Shown: in pieces, positions 16,578 through 25,024 of the stretch
Numbering within the stretch: position 1 is the first letter of the stretch
Layout of the letters: each line of letters opens with the position of its first letter
Origin: Bacteroidales bacterium
GTDB taxonomy: Bacteria > Bacteroidota > Bacteroidia > Bacteroidales > F082
Direction of reading: 5' to 3'
Length of the DNA: 49,353 nt
NCBI GenBank assembly: GCA_021647205.1
Contig: JAKIVD010000026.1
Span: forward strand, 1-49,353
Notes under the pieces: model-generated
Databases searched by the model: none
Told to the model about the DNA's origin: nothing
Seen by the model: only the letters and a program-made list of their open reading frames with translations
Position numbers and translations under genes: made by a program

Positions 16578-17261
16578 CTATTCAACATTATCGTTTCTAA
16601 ACGCGTCTTCCCCGATTTCGTTTCCTTCTTCGTCAAAATAACTCCAGTTGCCTACCTGCAGGCCATCCTTGTACTGTCCCTTTAACTGGATTGTGCCATC
16701 GGGGTAATACAAGGTAAACGGGCCGTTCAGTTGATCATTTGTGTAAATGCCCTCTGTCATTTTGCTGCCATCAGGAAAAAATTTCAGGTAAGGGCCATCC
16801 TTTTTCCCGTTTTTAAATTCAAAGATTTCTGCCGGTTTACCTGTCTCGGGATAATAATTGACGCTTTTTCCCTGAAGGATTCCTTTTCGATAATTTTCCT
16901 CTGCTATCAGGTTGCTGTCGATGTCGCTGTAATAGCGCCAGAGGCCTTCTTTCTTCTGCCGGATGTACCTGCCCTCCGCCATGGGTGCCCCGTTTTGGTG
17001 AAACATCCTTGACTCTGCAACAAGCCCGTCATCCGAGAACGCGTTGATGGCCTGCAGGGCACCGCTTTCGTAGAAATACATGAACTCGCCGTAAGGCCGG
17101 TCATCCCTGAACTGACCAATGTAACGCACTTTGCCGTTGTAATAGGTTTTAATCCATTTACCTTGCTTTCGTCCCGCGGCATCCATCTGGTTTTGCGACT
17201 GGCTGAAAACAAGCGGGGGCACAAATATGAAGGCGATAAACAGGAGAATGGTTTTTTGCAT
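16578..17261 (-). CDS. Exported MORN-variant repeat protein (YwqK-like)
   Basis: A 227-residue protein with a signal peptide (MQKTILLFIAFIFVPPLVFS). About eight short repeats of the toxin-antitoxin YwqK / MORN-variant type follow, with the consensus G-x-W/Y-x-x-Y-x-x-G-x-x (GKWIKTYYNGKVRYIGQF, GEFMYFYESGALQA, GLWRYYSDIDSNL, GKSVNYYPETGKP, GPYLKFFPDGSKM, GPFTLYYPDGTIQL, GNWSYFDEEGNE). Family names mention antitoxin, but the exported form is common in Bacteroidota, and no toxin gene is adjacent. A second in-frame ATG lies four codons upstream at 17273. I prefer 17261 because the candidate -7 promoter box at 17285-17292 would leave almost no leader for the upstream start. The role is unknown, probably periplasmic or surface-associated. 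Confidence 0.82.
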   Translation of the reverse strand: MQKTILLFIAFIFVPPLVFSQSQNQMDAAGRKQGKWIKTYYNGKVRYIGQFRDDRPYGEFMYFYESGALQAINAFSDDGLVAESRMFHQNGAPMAEGRYIRQKKEGLWRYYSDIDSNLIAEENYRKGILQGKSVNYYPETGKPAEIFEFKNGKKDGPYLKFFPDGSKMTEGIYTNDQLNGPFTLYYPDGTIQLKGQYKDGLQVGNWSYFDEEGNEIGEDAFRNDNVE

Positions 17262-17284
17262 GGTGTCGAACATTTATCAGGACA

Positions 17285-17302
17285 CAAATTTATCTATTTT
17301 TG
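17285..17302. promoter_or_regulatory. Pair of divergent -7 promoter boxes (MORN gene and recR)
   Basis: The minus strand reads TAAATTTG at 17292-17285, and the plus strand reads TATTTTTG at 17295-17302. Both match the Bacteroidota -7 consensus TAnnTTTG. They sit back to back between two divergent genes. No good TTTG -33 element was found for either, so this is a motif match only. Confidence 0.4.
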
Positions 17303-17385
17303 TGAGATGAAATGAAGGGGCTGGACGGGGGGCTGTGAGAGGCACCGGATGCGGGAGACAGGACAAAATTCAAACCACGGACCTT

Positions 17386-18003
17386 TTGAGCGAATACTCA
17401 TCAAAATTACTGGAAACAACAGTTAACGAGCTGGCACGGCTTCCCGGTATCGGTAAAAAAACAGCGCTGCGCCTGGCTTTGCACATTTTGCGTGAAGATG
17501 CAGTTTTTGCCACGAACCTGGGAAATGCTGTTATCCGCATGCGCGAAGAGATAGTGTTCTGTAAAAAGTGTAACAATATTTCCGACGCTGATTTGTGTGT
17601 GATATGTGCCAATCCCCGGCGCGATGAAAATACCCTTTGTGTGGTGGAGGACACCCGTGATGTACTGGCCATTGAAAATACAGCCCAGTTTAACGGGCTT
17701 TACCATGTGCTTGGCGGAATTATTAATCCAATAGAAGGTGTGGGGCCCAACGATGTTCACATCAGCCATTTGGTCCAACGCGTGAACTCCGAAGAAATCC
17801 ATGAAGTTATCCTTGCCCTGCCTGCTACCGTGGAGGGCGACACAACGAACTTCTACATTTATAAATTGCTGCAGCTTTTTGAAATAAAAATAACCACCAT
17901 CGCCAGGGGCGTGGCCGTTGGCAACGAACTTGAGTACACCGACGAGATTACCCTTGGGCGCTCCATTTTAAACCGGCTGCCTTTTGAGGGAGTGGCTAAG
18001 TAA
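17386..18003 (+). CDS. recR: Recombination protein RecR
   Basis: A 205-residue RecR, which works with RecO and RecF to load RecA onto single-stranded DNA at gaps. The helix-hairpin-helix is ARLPGIGKKTALRLALHIL near residue 22. A four-cysteine zinc finger follows (CKKCNNISDADLCVIC). The Toprim domain has VVEDTRDVLAIENT and YHVLGGIINPIEGVGP. The C-terminal Walker-like segment is TTIARGVAVGNELEYTDEITLG. Conserved RecR proteins begin just before SKLLE, so I chose the TTG at 17386. A GTG at 17335 would add 17 poorly conserved residues and lies closer to the candidate promoter; the start is therefore uncertain. The length matches the family. Confidence 0.94.
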   Translation: MSEYSSKLLETTVNELARLPGIGKKTALRLALHILREDAVFATNLGNAVIRMREEIVFCKKCNNISDADLCVICANPRRDENTLCVVEDTRDVLAIENTAQFNGLYHVLGGIINPIEGVGPNDVHISHLVQRVNSEEIHEVILALPATVEGDTTNFYIYKLLQLFEIKITTIARGVAVGNELEYTDEITLGRSILNRLPFEGVAK

Positions 18004-18258
18004 CCGGGGCTGTGTTTAGATATATTAAGAATTAATAAGCGAATAATTATGATTAAAACATTAAGCTTATTTTTGCATCATTCTTTTAAAATAAAAACGG
18101 CAACAACATCTGCTTTTCAGCGATAAAAAGTTTTCACCCGTACATAAAAATTAATAAGCACAACAGAAAAATACCACAATAAGCAAAACAGCACTGTTCA
18201 CTTTCACTATTTGGGTTTACGAATAGCAATACAGGAAACACATCAAAAAAAATATAAA

Positions 18259-19131
18259 ATGAAAAAATCAATTGGTTTTATTGTCGTCCTTGCTTTCATC
18301 AGCTTTGCCTTTAAATGCGACAAGCCCGCCTATATGCTTTACAGCCAGAAGGGCAAACAAATGAAGTATGAAAAAATGATGAAACAACTGGCGGAGGCTG
18401 ATATGGTTTTCTTTGGGGAACAGCACACCGACCCTATTTCGCATTGGCTTGAAATTGAAATTACGAAAGATTTATTTGCTGTCAGGGGCGAAAGCCTGGT
18501 TTTGGGCGCCGAAATGTTTGAAGCCGACAACCAATTGATTCTGGATGAATACCTGCAGGGTGCTTTTGCCGAGAAAAAATTTAAAGCCGATGTTCGTTTG
18601 TGGCCAAACTATGCCACCGATTACAAACCACTGGTTGAGTTTGCCAAAGAAAACGAACTTGGTTTTATTGCCACCGATATCCCACGACGCTATGCTTCCA
18701 TGATACACAAAAAGGGTTTCGAGGGTTTGGATGAACTGAGCGAGGAGGCCATGCAATACATCGGCCCCGATTTGGTAGCGCTTTACGATTCTACCGTGCC
18801 CAGCTATGCGGCCATGCTTGAGATGAGCGAGATGAGTGAGCATGTCAACTCAAATTTCCCCAAAGCACAGGCGGCAAAAGACGCCACCATGGCCCATTTT
18901 ATTCTGAAAAACTGGAGCGAAGGCCAACTGTTCCTGCACTACAATGGCGCTTACCATTCCAACGATTTTGAGGGAATTGTCTGGTGGATCAACAAACTGA
19001 AACCCGGACTGAATATTCAAACGATTGCCGTTGTACAACAAGCACAACTCGACAGCCTGGAAAGTGAAAACAATGATGTGGCAAATTTTGTGGTGGTGGT
19101 CCCTGACAATATGACGAATACGAGCCGCTAA
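18259..19131 (+). CDS. ChaN family lipoprotein (haem-binding type)
   Basis: A 290-residue probable lipoprotein of the ChaN/DUF399 family, whose characterised member binds haem and takes part in iron uptake. The N-terminus MKKSIGFIVVLAFISFAFKC has a hydrophobic stretch ending at Cys20, a plausible though non-classical lipobox. Family motifs are VFFGEQHTDPISHWLE near residue 53, EMFEADNQLILDEYLQG, FIATDIPRRYASM, and QLFLHYNGAYHSNDFEG near the C-terminus. The repeated His residues in GEQH and YNGAYH are the usual metal or haem ligand candidates. The ATG at 18259 is chosen because the signal begins there. The intergenic region before it (18004-18258) is AT-rich without other genes. Confidence 0.87.
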   Translation: MKKSIGFIVVLAFISFAFKCDKPAYMLYSQKGKQMKYEKMMKQLAEADMVFFGEQHTDPISHWLEIEITKDLFAVRGESLVLGAEMFEADNQLILDEYLQGAFAEKKFKADVRLWPNYATDYKPLVEFAKENELGFIATDIPRRYASMIHKKGFEGLDELSEEAMQYIGPDLVALYDSTVPSYAAMLEMSEMSEHVNSNFPKAQAAKDATMAHFILKNWSEGQLFLHYNGAYHSNDFEGIVWWINKLKPGLNIQTIAVVQQAQLDSLESENNDVANFVVVVPDNMTNTSR

Positions 19132-19158
19132 ACAAGGGGCTGAAAATAGAAGTGGTGT

Positions 19159-19404
19159 TTACTCAAACATCGACAGTGTCTCCTGCTCTTTATTGAACAA
19201 GTCAAGCTGGTTATGGGTGCCGTGGTACTTTTCGGGCACTTCGTCATCAAAATACTCGATGTAATCGCGGATTTTCTTTTTAATAAATTTTGTTGGTGTG
19301 GTGTGCCGCGCGTCGCAATAATTCTTCAACGATCTCATTTGCCGGTCTGACAATTTGAAACTTATCGTTTTGAATTTTTTTCTTTTTTTTCTTTTGGTTC
19401 CCAT
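19159..19404 (-). CDS. Small basic ribbon-helix-helix-like protein
   Basis: An 81-residue protein with a Lys/Arg-rich N-terminus (MGTKRKKRKKFKTISFKLS) followed by a strand-helix-helix pattern resembling Arc/CopG-type DNA-binding domains (TISFKLSDRQMRSLKNYC, then TTPTKFIKKKIRDYIEYF). The acidic C-terminal tail (DDEVPEKYHGTHNQLDLF, ending SMFE) could be a protein-binding segment. The ATG at 19404 is chosen because the longer frame upstream lacks family-like sequence. No toxin partner lies next to it: its neighbours are the convergent chaN-like gene and a divergent small exported protein. It could be an orphan regulator; the DNA-binding assignment is by pattern only. Confidence 0.65.
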   Translation of the reverse strand: MGTKRKKRKKFKTISFKLSDRQMRSLKNYCDARHTTPTKFIKKKIRDYIEYFDDEVPEKYHGTHNQLDLFNKEQETLSMFE

Positions 19405-19603
19405 CAAAATGAACTTTATGTTTCTCCCGACGAATGTAGAAAAAAACATTGGAATGTGAGTGACTGTTGATAAAATACTGTTTGTTAACAATTTTCATCA
19501 GCGTTTGCGATGGCCCACCAGTCCGGTCAAAAAACAACAGGCGTTTATGTAATTTAGAATTTGTCTGTATTACAGTATTTAATGGGAAAAATGAAGATAT
19601 GTA

Positions 19604-19611
19604 TATTTTTG
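19604..19611 (+). promoter_or_regulatory. Candidate -7 promoter box of the small exported protein gene
   Basis: TATTTTTG matches the Bacteroidota TAnnTTTG -7 element. A TTTA sequence 22 bp upstream is only a partial -33 match. The box lies 29 bp before the start codon at 19641. Confidence 0.4.
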
Positions 19612-19640
19612 CTGAATCTATAAACCAACAAACAATAATT

Positions 19641-20117
19641 ATGAAGATGAAAAAAATGATGATTGTATTGGGCCTTGCATTGGGCCTGATTACTTTAATG
19701 AGTTCGGAATGCAATACAAGTGACCCGGTGGAACCTGCGTGTGGCGGTTTCGCTTCGGCTACTTCGACAGGTTTTATTGCCCAGAGCTTTTGTTTTGACG
19801 TGCTGGTAACTTACGATTTTAATGGAACAGAAGGCTTTGACTTTACGGCCAGGCAGGAAGGCGATGTGGAGTATGCCTTTTCAATTAATTTATGGGGATA
19901 CAACGGACCCGGTACTTACGACATTAGTCCCGAAAGCCACGGTTTTGCAGAATTGATTATTCACGGAGACGAATCCGAGTTTTACAAAGTAACATCGGGA
20001 TCCCTGACGGTTACCGAGGCCGATGCCACAACAATGAAAGGTACTTTTGATATTGTTACGGTTGGCTTCTACAATGGTGAAACCGTGAACATCACCGGAA
20101 CCATTGACAAGAAGTAG
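19641..20117 (+). CDS. Small exported protein or lipoprotein, unknown function
   Basis: A 158-residue protein that begins with a hydrophobic export signal (MKMKKMMIVLGLALGLITLMSSEC); Cys24 may be lipidated, as the region LMSSEC is loosely lipobox-like. The mature part contains paired cysteines and alternating hydrophobic residues typical of a small beta-sandwich (SFCFDVLVTYDF, VEYAFSINLWGYNGPGTYDI, SGSLTVTEADATTMKGTFDI, ETVNITGTIDKK). This layout resembles small Bacteroidota lipoproteins of unknown role. The ATG at 19641 is preferred because earlier in-frame codons do not encode a signal peptide. A strong terminator follows the stop codon, so the gene is probably monocistronic. Confidence 0.72.
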   Translation: MKMKKMMIVLGLALGLITLMSSECNTSDPVEPACGGFASATSTGFIAQSFCFDVLVTYDFNGTEGFDFTARQEGDVEYAFSINLWGYNGPGTYDISPESHGFAELIIHGDESEFYKVTSGSLTVTEADATTMKGTFDIVTVGFYNGETVNITGTIDKK

Positions 20118-20153
20118 CATTTCGGAAGGTTAAAACCGTAGAAAGAATAAGAG

Positions 20154-20187
20154 AGGGCAGGCCGGTTATTGGCGCTGCCCTTTTTTT
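20154..20187 (+). terminator. Rho-independent terminator after the small exported protein gene
   Basis: GGGCAG (20155-20160) pairs with CTGCCC (20175-20180), with an inner GCC/GGC pair that extends the hairpin, followed by seven T residues (20181-20187). The T tract runs into the stop codon of the convergent glmM gene. Confidence 0.85.
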
Positions 20188-21562
20188 AATCAATAAGATC
20201 AATCACTTTTTTGGCGTAGGCATCGGCTTTTTCCATGCTGGTGCTTTCGGCATAAATTCGCAAAACAGGTTCGGTATTCGATGGCCTGAGGTGTACCCAG
20301 CCATCCGGGAATTCGATCTTTACACCATCAATGGTCAATATCGGGTAGTTGCTGAAATGTGCTTTGATTTTGTCAAATAGTGCCACAATGTTGGTATCAT
20401 CGTCCAGATTGGCTTTGTTTTTCGAGATGAAATAGTCAGGATAGGTTTTGCGTAGTTCGCTGACTTTCATTTTCTTTTTGGCCAACAGAGTCAAAAACAA
20501 AGCAATGCCTACCAATGCATCGCGACCATAATGCAATTCAGGATAAATAATCCCGCCATTGCCTTCGCCGCCAATCACCGCATTTGTTTCTTTCATTTTT
20601 TCGACCACATTTACCTCGCCTACGGCAGATGCAAAATAGCGGCCCCCTGCCATCTCGGTTACGTCGCGCAAGGCTTTTGTAGAGGACAGGTTGGAAGCCG
20701 TATTTCCCTTTTTGTGCCCTAAAATATAGTCGGCAACAGCCACCAACGTGTATTCTTCACCAAACATTTCGCCGTTTTCCATAACAATGGCCAGGCGGTC
20801 CACATCGGGGTCAACCACAAAACCCAGGTCCGATTTACTTTCTTCGACAACTTTTGAAATCTCTGTCAGGTTCGCCGGCAGGGGCTCCGGATTGTGTGGA
20901 AATTCGCCATTGGGTTCACAGTAAAGCTCAACCACTTCCTGAACGCCCAGTGCCCTGAGCAGGGGAGGGATGGAGATACCTCCGGTCGAATTGACGGCAT
21001 CGACAGCCACTTTGAAATTGGCAGCAGCAATCAGTCTTTTGTCCACCAATTCCAGTTGCAGTATTTTTTTGATGTGTTTTTCGATGGATGTTTCATCATT
21101 GACCACCTTCCCCAAATCATCAACAGCTGCAAAATTGAAATCTTCGCGTTCTGCCAGTTCCAGCACACGTTCGCCTTCCTTTGCCGAAATAAACTCCCCT
21201 TTTCCGTTCAGCAATTTCAGCGCATTCCATTGTTTGGGGTTGTGGCTGGCCGTCAGGATAATTCCTCCGTCCGATTGGGTTTCGATAACAGCCATCTCAA
21301 CCGTTGGCGTGGTTGATAAACCGGTGTTAATCACGTCAATCCCCATCCCCATTAATGTGGCATTTACCAATTGCTCCACCATCTCCCCCGAAATACGTGC
21401 ATCGCGCCCGACAACAAATTGCAAGCGTTTCTCAGGGGAAGTTTTTTGAATAATAGTTGCAAAGGCAGCCGTAAATTTAACCACGTCGATGGGTGTCAGG
21501 TTGTTGCCTGTTGTCCCGCCGATGGTTCCCCTGATTCCTGAAATGGATTTAATTAAGGTCAT
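20186..21562 (-). CDS. glmM: Phosphoglucosamine mutase (phosphohexomutase family)
   Basis: A 458-residue alpha-D-phosphohexomutase. The best-fitting role is conversion of glucosamine-6-phosphate to glucosamine-1-phosphate for UDP-GlcNAc and cell-wall synthesis. Motifs are SISGIRGTIGG at the N-terminus, GRDARISGEMV, the catalytic phosphoserine loop TASHNPKQWNALK near residue 103, the metal-binding loop DPDVDRLAIV near residue 240, the sugar-binding GGEGNGGIIYPELHYGRDA near residue 325, and the C-terminal phosphate loop RPSNTEPVLRIYAES. I chose the ATG at 21562, where the family starts (MTLIKSISGIRG); the longer frame has no homologous sequence. A phosphomannomutase or phosphoglucomutase role cannot be excluded from sequence alone. 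Confidence 0.9.
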   Translation of the reverse strand: MTLIKSISGIRGTIGGTTGNNLTPIDVVKFTAAFATIIQKTSPEKRLQFVVGRDARISGEMVEQLVNATLMGMGIDVINTGLSTTPTVEMAVIETQSDGGIILTASHNPKQWNALKLLNGKGEFISAKEGERVLELAEREDFNFAAVDDLGKVVNDETSIEKHIKKILQLELVDKRLIAAANFKVAVDAVNSTGGISIPPLLRALGVQEVVELYCEPNGEFPHNPEPLPANLTEISKVVEESKSDLGFVVDPDVDRLAIVMENGEMFGEEYTLVAVADYILGHKKGNTASNLSSTKALRDVTEMAGGRYFASAVGEVNVVEKMKETNAVIGGEGNGGIIYPELHYGRDALVGIALFLTLLAKKKMKVSELRKTYPDYFISKNKANLDDDTNIVALFDKIKAHFSNYPILTIDGVKIEFPDGWVHLRPSNTEPVLRIYAESTSMEKADAYAKKVIDLID

Positions 21563-21571
21563 TTTTTTGGA

Positions 21572-21579
21572 CAAATGTA
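21572..21579 (-). promoter_or_regulatory. Candidate -7 promoter box of glmM
   Basis: On the minus strand the sequence TACATTTG matches TAnnTTTG and lies 9 bp before the glmM start codon, which would give a nearly leaderless transcript. No clear -33 element is seen. Confidence 0.35.
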
Positions 21580-21768
21580 GGGAAATATGAACGATGAAAA
21601 AGGGGTTTCGGTGAAAAGCGCGGCAGTTTTCAACAAAAGCTGGCAAAGGGAAAATGAAGCAGCACCCTTGATGCCGTTTCTTCAACAATGTTGGATGGCA
21701 AGGGTACTGACAGCCCCCGTCTTCCGCCCCAAACATTCTTCCCGTTTCATAAATCAAAAGGAGTATTG

Positions 21769-21776
21769 TATTTTTG
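21769..21776 (+). promoter_or_regulatory. Candidate -7 promoter box of the TPR gene
   Basis: TATTTTTG fits the TAnnTTTG consensus, and a TTTC sequence (21745-21748) 20 bp upstream is close to the -33 TTTG. The box is 21 bp before the ATG at 21798. Confidence 0.45.
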
Positions 21777-21797
21777 CAGTGTTTTTAACAACAATAG

Positions 21798-23207
21798 ATG
21801 AGCGAAGATTTTGAAATGATGGATGAAAACCAGGTGAACGATCTGGTAAAAAGGTTTGAATCCATGTTGAACGAAGGGCAACAGGTTTATTTTGATGCAG
21901 ATGAATTTGATGCCATCATCGATTTTTATTTTGACAAGCAGGCTGCTGCAAAAGCGGATACAGCGATAAAGACTGCCCTGCAACTTTTTCCTTCTGCCAC
22001 TTCTTTCAAAATCCGTAAAGCGCGTCTGCTGGCCTTTCAGAAGGAATATTACGAAGCACTCGAGTTACTGAACCAAATTGAACTGATTGAGGTTGCCAAT
22101 GAGGAGGTGTACACTTCAAAGGCGGAAATTTACAGCCTGATGAACAAACACGAACTCGCCATTCAGGAATACGAGAAATCCTTAGCTTTTGTTGACTTTC
22201 CGGAAGAGGTTTTTTCCAATATCGCTTTTGAATACGAAAGTCTGAATGACTATCCCAATGCCATTGAATACCTGAAAAAAGCACTGGAACTGAACCCTGA
22301 ATCGGAAAATATGCTCCACGAAGTTTCTTTCTTTTTTGAAATCTCCGGAAAGGAAGAGGATGGCATCATTTATTTAAATGAGTTTTTAGACAACAACCCT
22401 TACTCAAAAGTAGCCTGGTTTAACCTCGGTATTTTTTACAATTCGCTGGAATTGTTCGAGAAGGCGATTGAATCTTATGAATTTACTTTGGCTATTGACG
22501 AAGAGTATTCGGCAGCCTACTTTAATATTGCCAACGCCTATTCAGGATTGGAACTGTACGAGAAAGCGATACAATACTACGAAGAGACCTTCCGCTTTGA
22601 ATTGCCGGAAGCCATTTCTTACTTCTACATCGGCGAGTCGTACGAAAGTATGGAAAACCTTGAACAGGCCATGTTTTATTATGAAAAAGCATTAGAAACC
22701 GACGAAAAACTGGCTGAGGCCTGGGCAGGCAAAGGAAGACTGTTCATCAGGCAGGGAAATGACAAAACAGCCATCAAGCATTATGAGCGGGCCATTGGTA
22801 TTATGCCTTTTAACGGCGACTTCAAGTACGAGTTGGCTATTGTCTTCATGCGAAACAGTAAGTTTAATAAATCCGCCGCCCTTTTTCGGGAAATTGTTGA
22901 AAACGATCCCCAGATGATAGAAGCCTGGATTAATTACTCGGTTTGCATCTCGCTAAAGGATGACGTGGAAAAAGCCATCGATATTATCGAAGAGGGCCTG
23001 AAAGAAAATAAGGACAATGCCTCGTTATGGTACCGCCTGGCTGGTTATCTGTACAAGACGGGAAAAGTTCAACAGGCCTATTATTACATGGAAACAGCCA
23101 TGAAACTCAATTTTGAACTGCATGAAGAACTTATTGACTTTCTGCCTGAGTTGAACCGCGAATCGCGCTTCATAGAATTGCTGCAATACTACAAACACTC
23201 GGAGTAA
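21798..23207 (+). CDS. Tetratricopeptide repeat protein
   Basis: A 469-residue cytoplasmic protein without a signal peptide. It consists of about ten to twelve TPR motifs with the usual A/G-Y spacing, for example AIQEYEKSLAFVDFPEEVFS, AIEYLKKALELNPESENML, AIESYEFTLAIDEEYSAAYF, AIQYYEETFRFELPEAIS, AMFYYEKALETDEKLAEAW and AIKHYERAIGIMPFNGDF. Such solenoids mediate protein-protein contacts. The N-terminal ~40 residues are acidic and helical (SEDFEMMDENQVNDLVKRF). It is divergent from glmM across 235 bp with a good candidate promoter. The binding partner cannot be inferred from the neighbours. Confidence 0.9.
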   Translation: MSEDFEMMDENQVNDLVKRFESMLNEGQQVYFDADEFDAIIDFYFDKQAAAKADTAIKTALQLFPSATSFKIRKARLLAFQKEYYEALELLNQIELIEVANEEVYTSKAEIYSLMNKHELAIQEYEKSLAFVDFPEEVFSNIAFEYESLNDYPNAIEYLKKALELNPESENMLHEVSFFFEISGKEEDGIIYLNEFLDNNPYSKVAWFNLGIFYNSLELFEKAIESYEFTLAIDEEYSAAYFNIANAYSGLELYEKAIQYYEETFRFELPEAISYFYIGESYESMENLEQAMFYYEKALETDEKLAEAWAGKGRLFIRQGNDKTAIKHYERAIGIMPFNGDFKYELAIVFMRNSKFNKSAALFREIVENDPQMIEAWINYSVCISLKDDVEKAIDIIEEGLKENKDNASLWYRLAGYLYKTGKVQQAYYYMETAMKLNFELHEELIDFLPELNRESRFIELLQYYKHSE

Positions 23208-23283
23208 GTGGCAACAAATTTGTCCCAAAAACAAAAAACGGAGTCCCAAAAAAGCGAATCAATTAACAGATGAAACATGTATT

Positions 23284-23307
23284 AACCGAGGGGTTAACCC
23301 CTCGGTT
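23284..23307. repeat. 24-bp perfect palindrome, copy 1
   Basis: The left half is AACCGAGGGGTT (23284-23295), and the right half is its exact reverse complement (23296-23307), followed by TAC. It lies 33 bp upstream of the DUF368 gene. Related palindromes occur at 37137-37160 and 39980-40003. Confidence 0.9.
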
Positions 23308-23340
23308 TACAAAGAATGATTATTCCAATAATATAAACAC

Positions 23341-24249
23341 ATGAAGGATTATTTCGTGTATTTTGTGAAGGGTGTCGCCGTGGGCGTGGCCAATATTATC
23401 CCCGGTGTGTCGGGCGGTACCATTGCTTTGATAACCGGAATATTTGAGCGGCTGATTAATGCCATCAAATCATTTGATCTTAAAGCCCTGCAGTTGCTCA
23501 CCAAAGGGCAATGGAAGGCTTTTGTTTCGCATACCGATTTCTACTTTCTGCTTGCCCTTTTTTCAGGGGTTGTAGTTGCAATCGTGTTGCTGGCAAGGAT
23601 TTTTGATTTTCTGTTTCATGCTTACCCTGTTTTTATTTGGTCGTTCTTTTTCGGTCTTATCCTGGCATCGGTTTATTTTGTGGGAAAAACGGTGGAGCGC
23701 TGGCGGATTTCTGTTTACCTCAGCTTTGCTATTGGAACTGTCATTGCGCTCCTGTTTACTTTCCTGACACCTGCTTCTGAAAATAGCAGCTTTCTCTACC
23801 TGGTGCTGTGTGGCGTTGTGGCGGTATGTTCCATGATACTTCCCGGGCTTTCCGGTTCTTTCGTCCTCATTTTGATGGGCAATTACCAATTGGTGGCCAT
23901 CGAAGCCATTAACAACCGCGATTTAAGTATCTTATTCCCTGTATTAATTGGTGCCGTGGGGGGGCTCATTGCTTTTTCGCACCTGCTTTCGTGGGTGTTT
24001 AAAAAATTTAAAGACCAAACCATCTCGCTGCTCACCGGATTTATCCTGGGATCGCTCGGCGTTATCTGGCCCTGGAAAAATGCCATCGAACAAACCTTTG
24101 GGGAAAAAGTAAAAGTGGTTGGTTACGATTATTTCCTTCCGCAGGTGAATGCTGAGTTTTTGATTTCCCTTATCATTATGATTGCCGGAATCGCCAGTAT
24201 TTGGTGGATGGAAAGGAATGCAGAAGCAGCTAATAAGACCCTAGACTAA
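23341..24249 (+). CDS. DUF368 membrane protein (undecaprenyl-phosphate translocase family, PopT-like)
   Basis: A 302-residue integral membrane protein of the DUF368 family. Recently characterised members return undecaprenyl phosphate across the cytoplasmic membrane for reuse in cell-wall polymer synthesis. The family signature appears twice, as GVANIIPGVSGGTIALITG near residue 17 and CSMILPGLSGSFVLILMGNY near residue 166. About eight membrane segments are visible, including FLLALFSGVVVAIVLLARIF and LIALLFTFLTP-type helices. The ATG at 23341 follows a 24-bp perfect palindrome by 33 bp. The next gene, aroE, begins 25 bp after the stop, so the two may be co-transcribed. glmM nearby makes UDP-GlcNAc precursors, a functionally related but separately transcribed gene. 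Confidence 0.9.
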   Translation: MKDYFVYFVKGVAVGVANIIPGVSGGTIALITGIFERLINAIKSFDLKALQLLTKGQWKAFVSHTDFYFLLALFSGVVVAIVLLARIFDFLFHAYPVFIWSFFFGLILASVYFVGKTVERWRISVYLSFAIGTVIALLFTFLTPASENSSFLYLVLCGVVAVCSMILPGLSGSFVLILMGNYQLVAIEAINNRDLSILFPVLIGAVGGLIAFSHLLSWVFKKFKDQTISLLTGFILGSLGVIWPWKNAIEQTFGEKVKVVGYDYFLPQVNAEFLISLIIMIAGIASIWWMERNAEAANKTLD

Positions 24250-24253
24250 TGAT

Positions 24254-24283
24254 AGTCCAATGACCAATTAACCAATGACTAAT
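24254..24283 (+). repeat. Short duplication at the aroE start codon
   Basis: The 12-bp sequence CCAATGACYAAT occurs twice, at about 24256 and 24271. The first copy would encode a three-codon frame ATG ACC AAT TAA; the second opens aroE with the same first three residues, Met-Thr-Asn. Confidence 0.6.
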
Positions 24284-25024
24284 CTCTACGGCCTCATCGG
24301 AAAAAAGCTTTCGCACTCTTTTTCTCCGGATTATTTTGAGAAGAAGTTTGAAGCGCAGCGTGTGGATGCGGAATACCGTTTGTTTGAATGGGATGAAATA
24401 ACCCAGCTCCCGGAATTTATTAAAAAGTACCCGAATCTGATGGGCTTAAACATAACCATCCCTTACAAAAAAGAAGTACTTCTGTATTTGGATGAATTGG
24501 ATGAAGTGGCAAAACAAACAGCATCAGTCAATACGGTTCAGATAAGAAGGAAGAAAGGAAGCGTGTTCTTAAAAGGGTTTAACACGGATGTGATTGGGTT
24601 TGAGCAAACGCTTCTCCCGCTTATTGCAAACCGGAAAGGAATGAAAGCTTTGGTTCTTGGTACAGGGGGAAGCGCACAGGCTGTTGCTTTCGTTTTGGAA
24701 AGCTTGGGAATTGAGTTTGTCTTTGTAAGCCGTAAGCCTGTTCATACTGAGCAATTGAGTTATGCCGAGATTACCAAAAAATCCATGCAAAAGTACCGGT
24801 TGATTATCAACACAACACCGCTTGGCATGTTTCCGCTTTCAGCGGATGCACCATCCATCCCTTACACATTCATCACAAGCAAACACATCCTGTTCGATTT
24901 AATCTACAACCCTCCCGAATCATTGTTTCTGAAACATGGCCGTTTAAACGGGGCAGCGGTTTCCAATGGGCTTAGAATGCTGGAGATTCAGGCCGATGCT
25001 GCCTGGGAGATTTGGCACAGATAG
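24275..25024 (+). CDS. aroE: Shikimate dehydrogenase
   Basis: A 249-residue NADPH-dependent enzyme that reduces 3-dehydroshikimate to shikimate in aromatic amino acid synthesis. The shikimate-binding N-terminus has YGLIGKKLSHSFSPDYF. The catalytic lysine motif is LNITIPYKKEVLLYLD near residue 67, followed by ASVNTVQ and the aspartate in GFNTDVIGF. The nucleotide-binding loop is LVLGTGGSAQAVAF near residue 127. The C-terminus has IINTTPLGMFP and DLIYNPPES, then SNGLRMLEIQADAAWEIW, all typical. The length is somewhat short but complete. It follows the DUF368 gene closely. A duplicated start sequence immediately upstream creates a tiny competing frame. Confidence 0.95.
   Translation: MTNLYGLIGKKLSHSFSPDYFEKKFEAQRVDAEYRLFEWDEITQLPEFIKKYPNLMGLNITIPYKKEVLLYLDELDEVAKQTASVNTVQIRRKKGSVFLKGFNTDVIGFEQTLLPLIANRKGMKALVLGTGGSAQAVAFVLESLGIEFVFVSRKPVHTEQLSYAEITKKSMQKYRLIINTTPLGMFPLSADAPSIPYTFITSKHILFDLIYNPPESLFLKHGRLNGAAVSNGLRMLEIQADAAWEIWHR

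Noticed and set aside
16578-17261. Functional antitoxin reading of the YwqK-like protein
   Set aside because: The protein has a signal peptide and there is no toxin gene next to it; the family name alone does not support that role.
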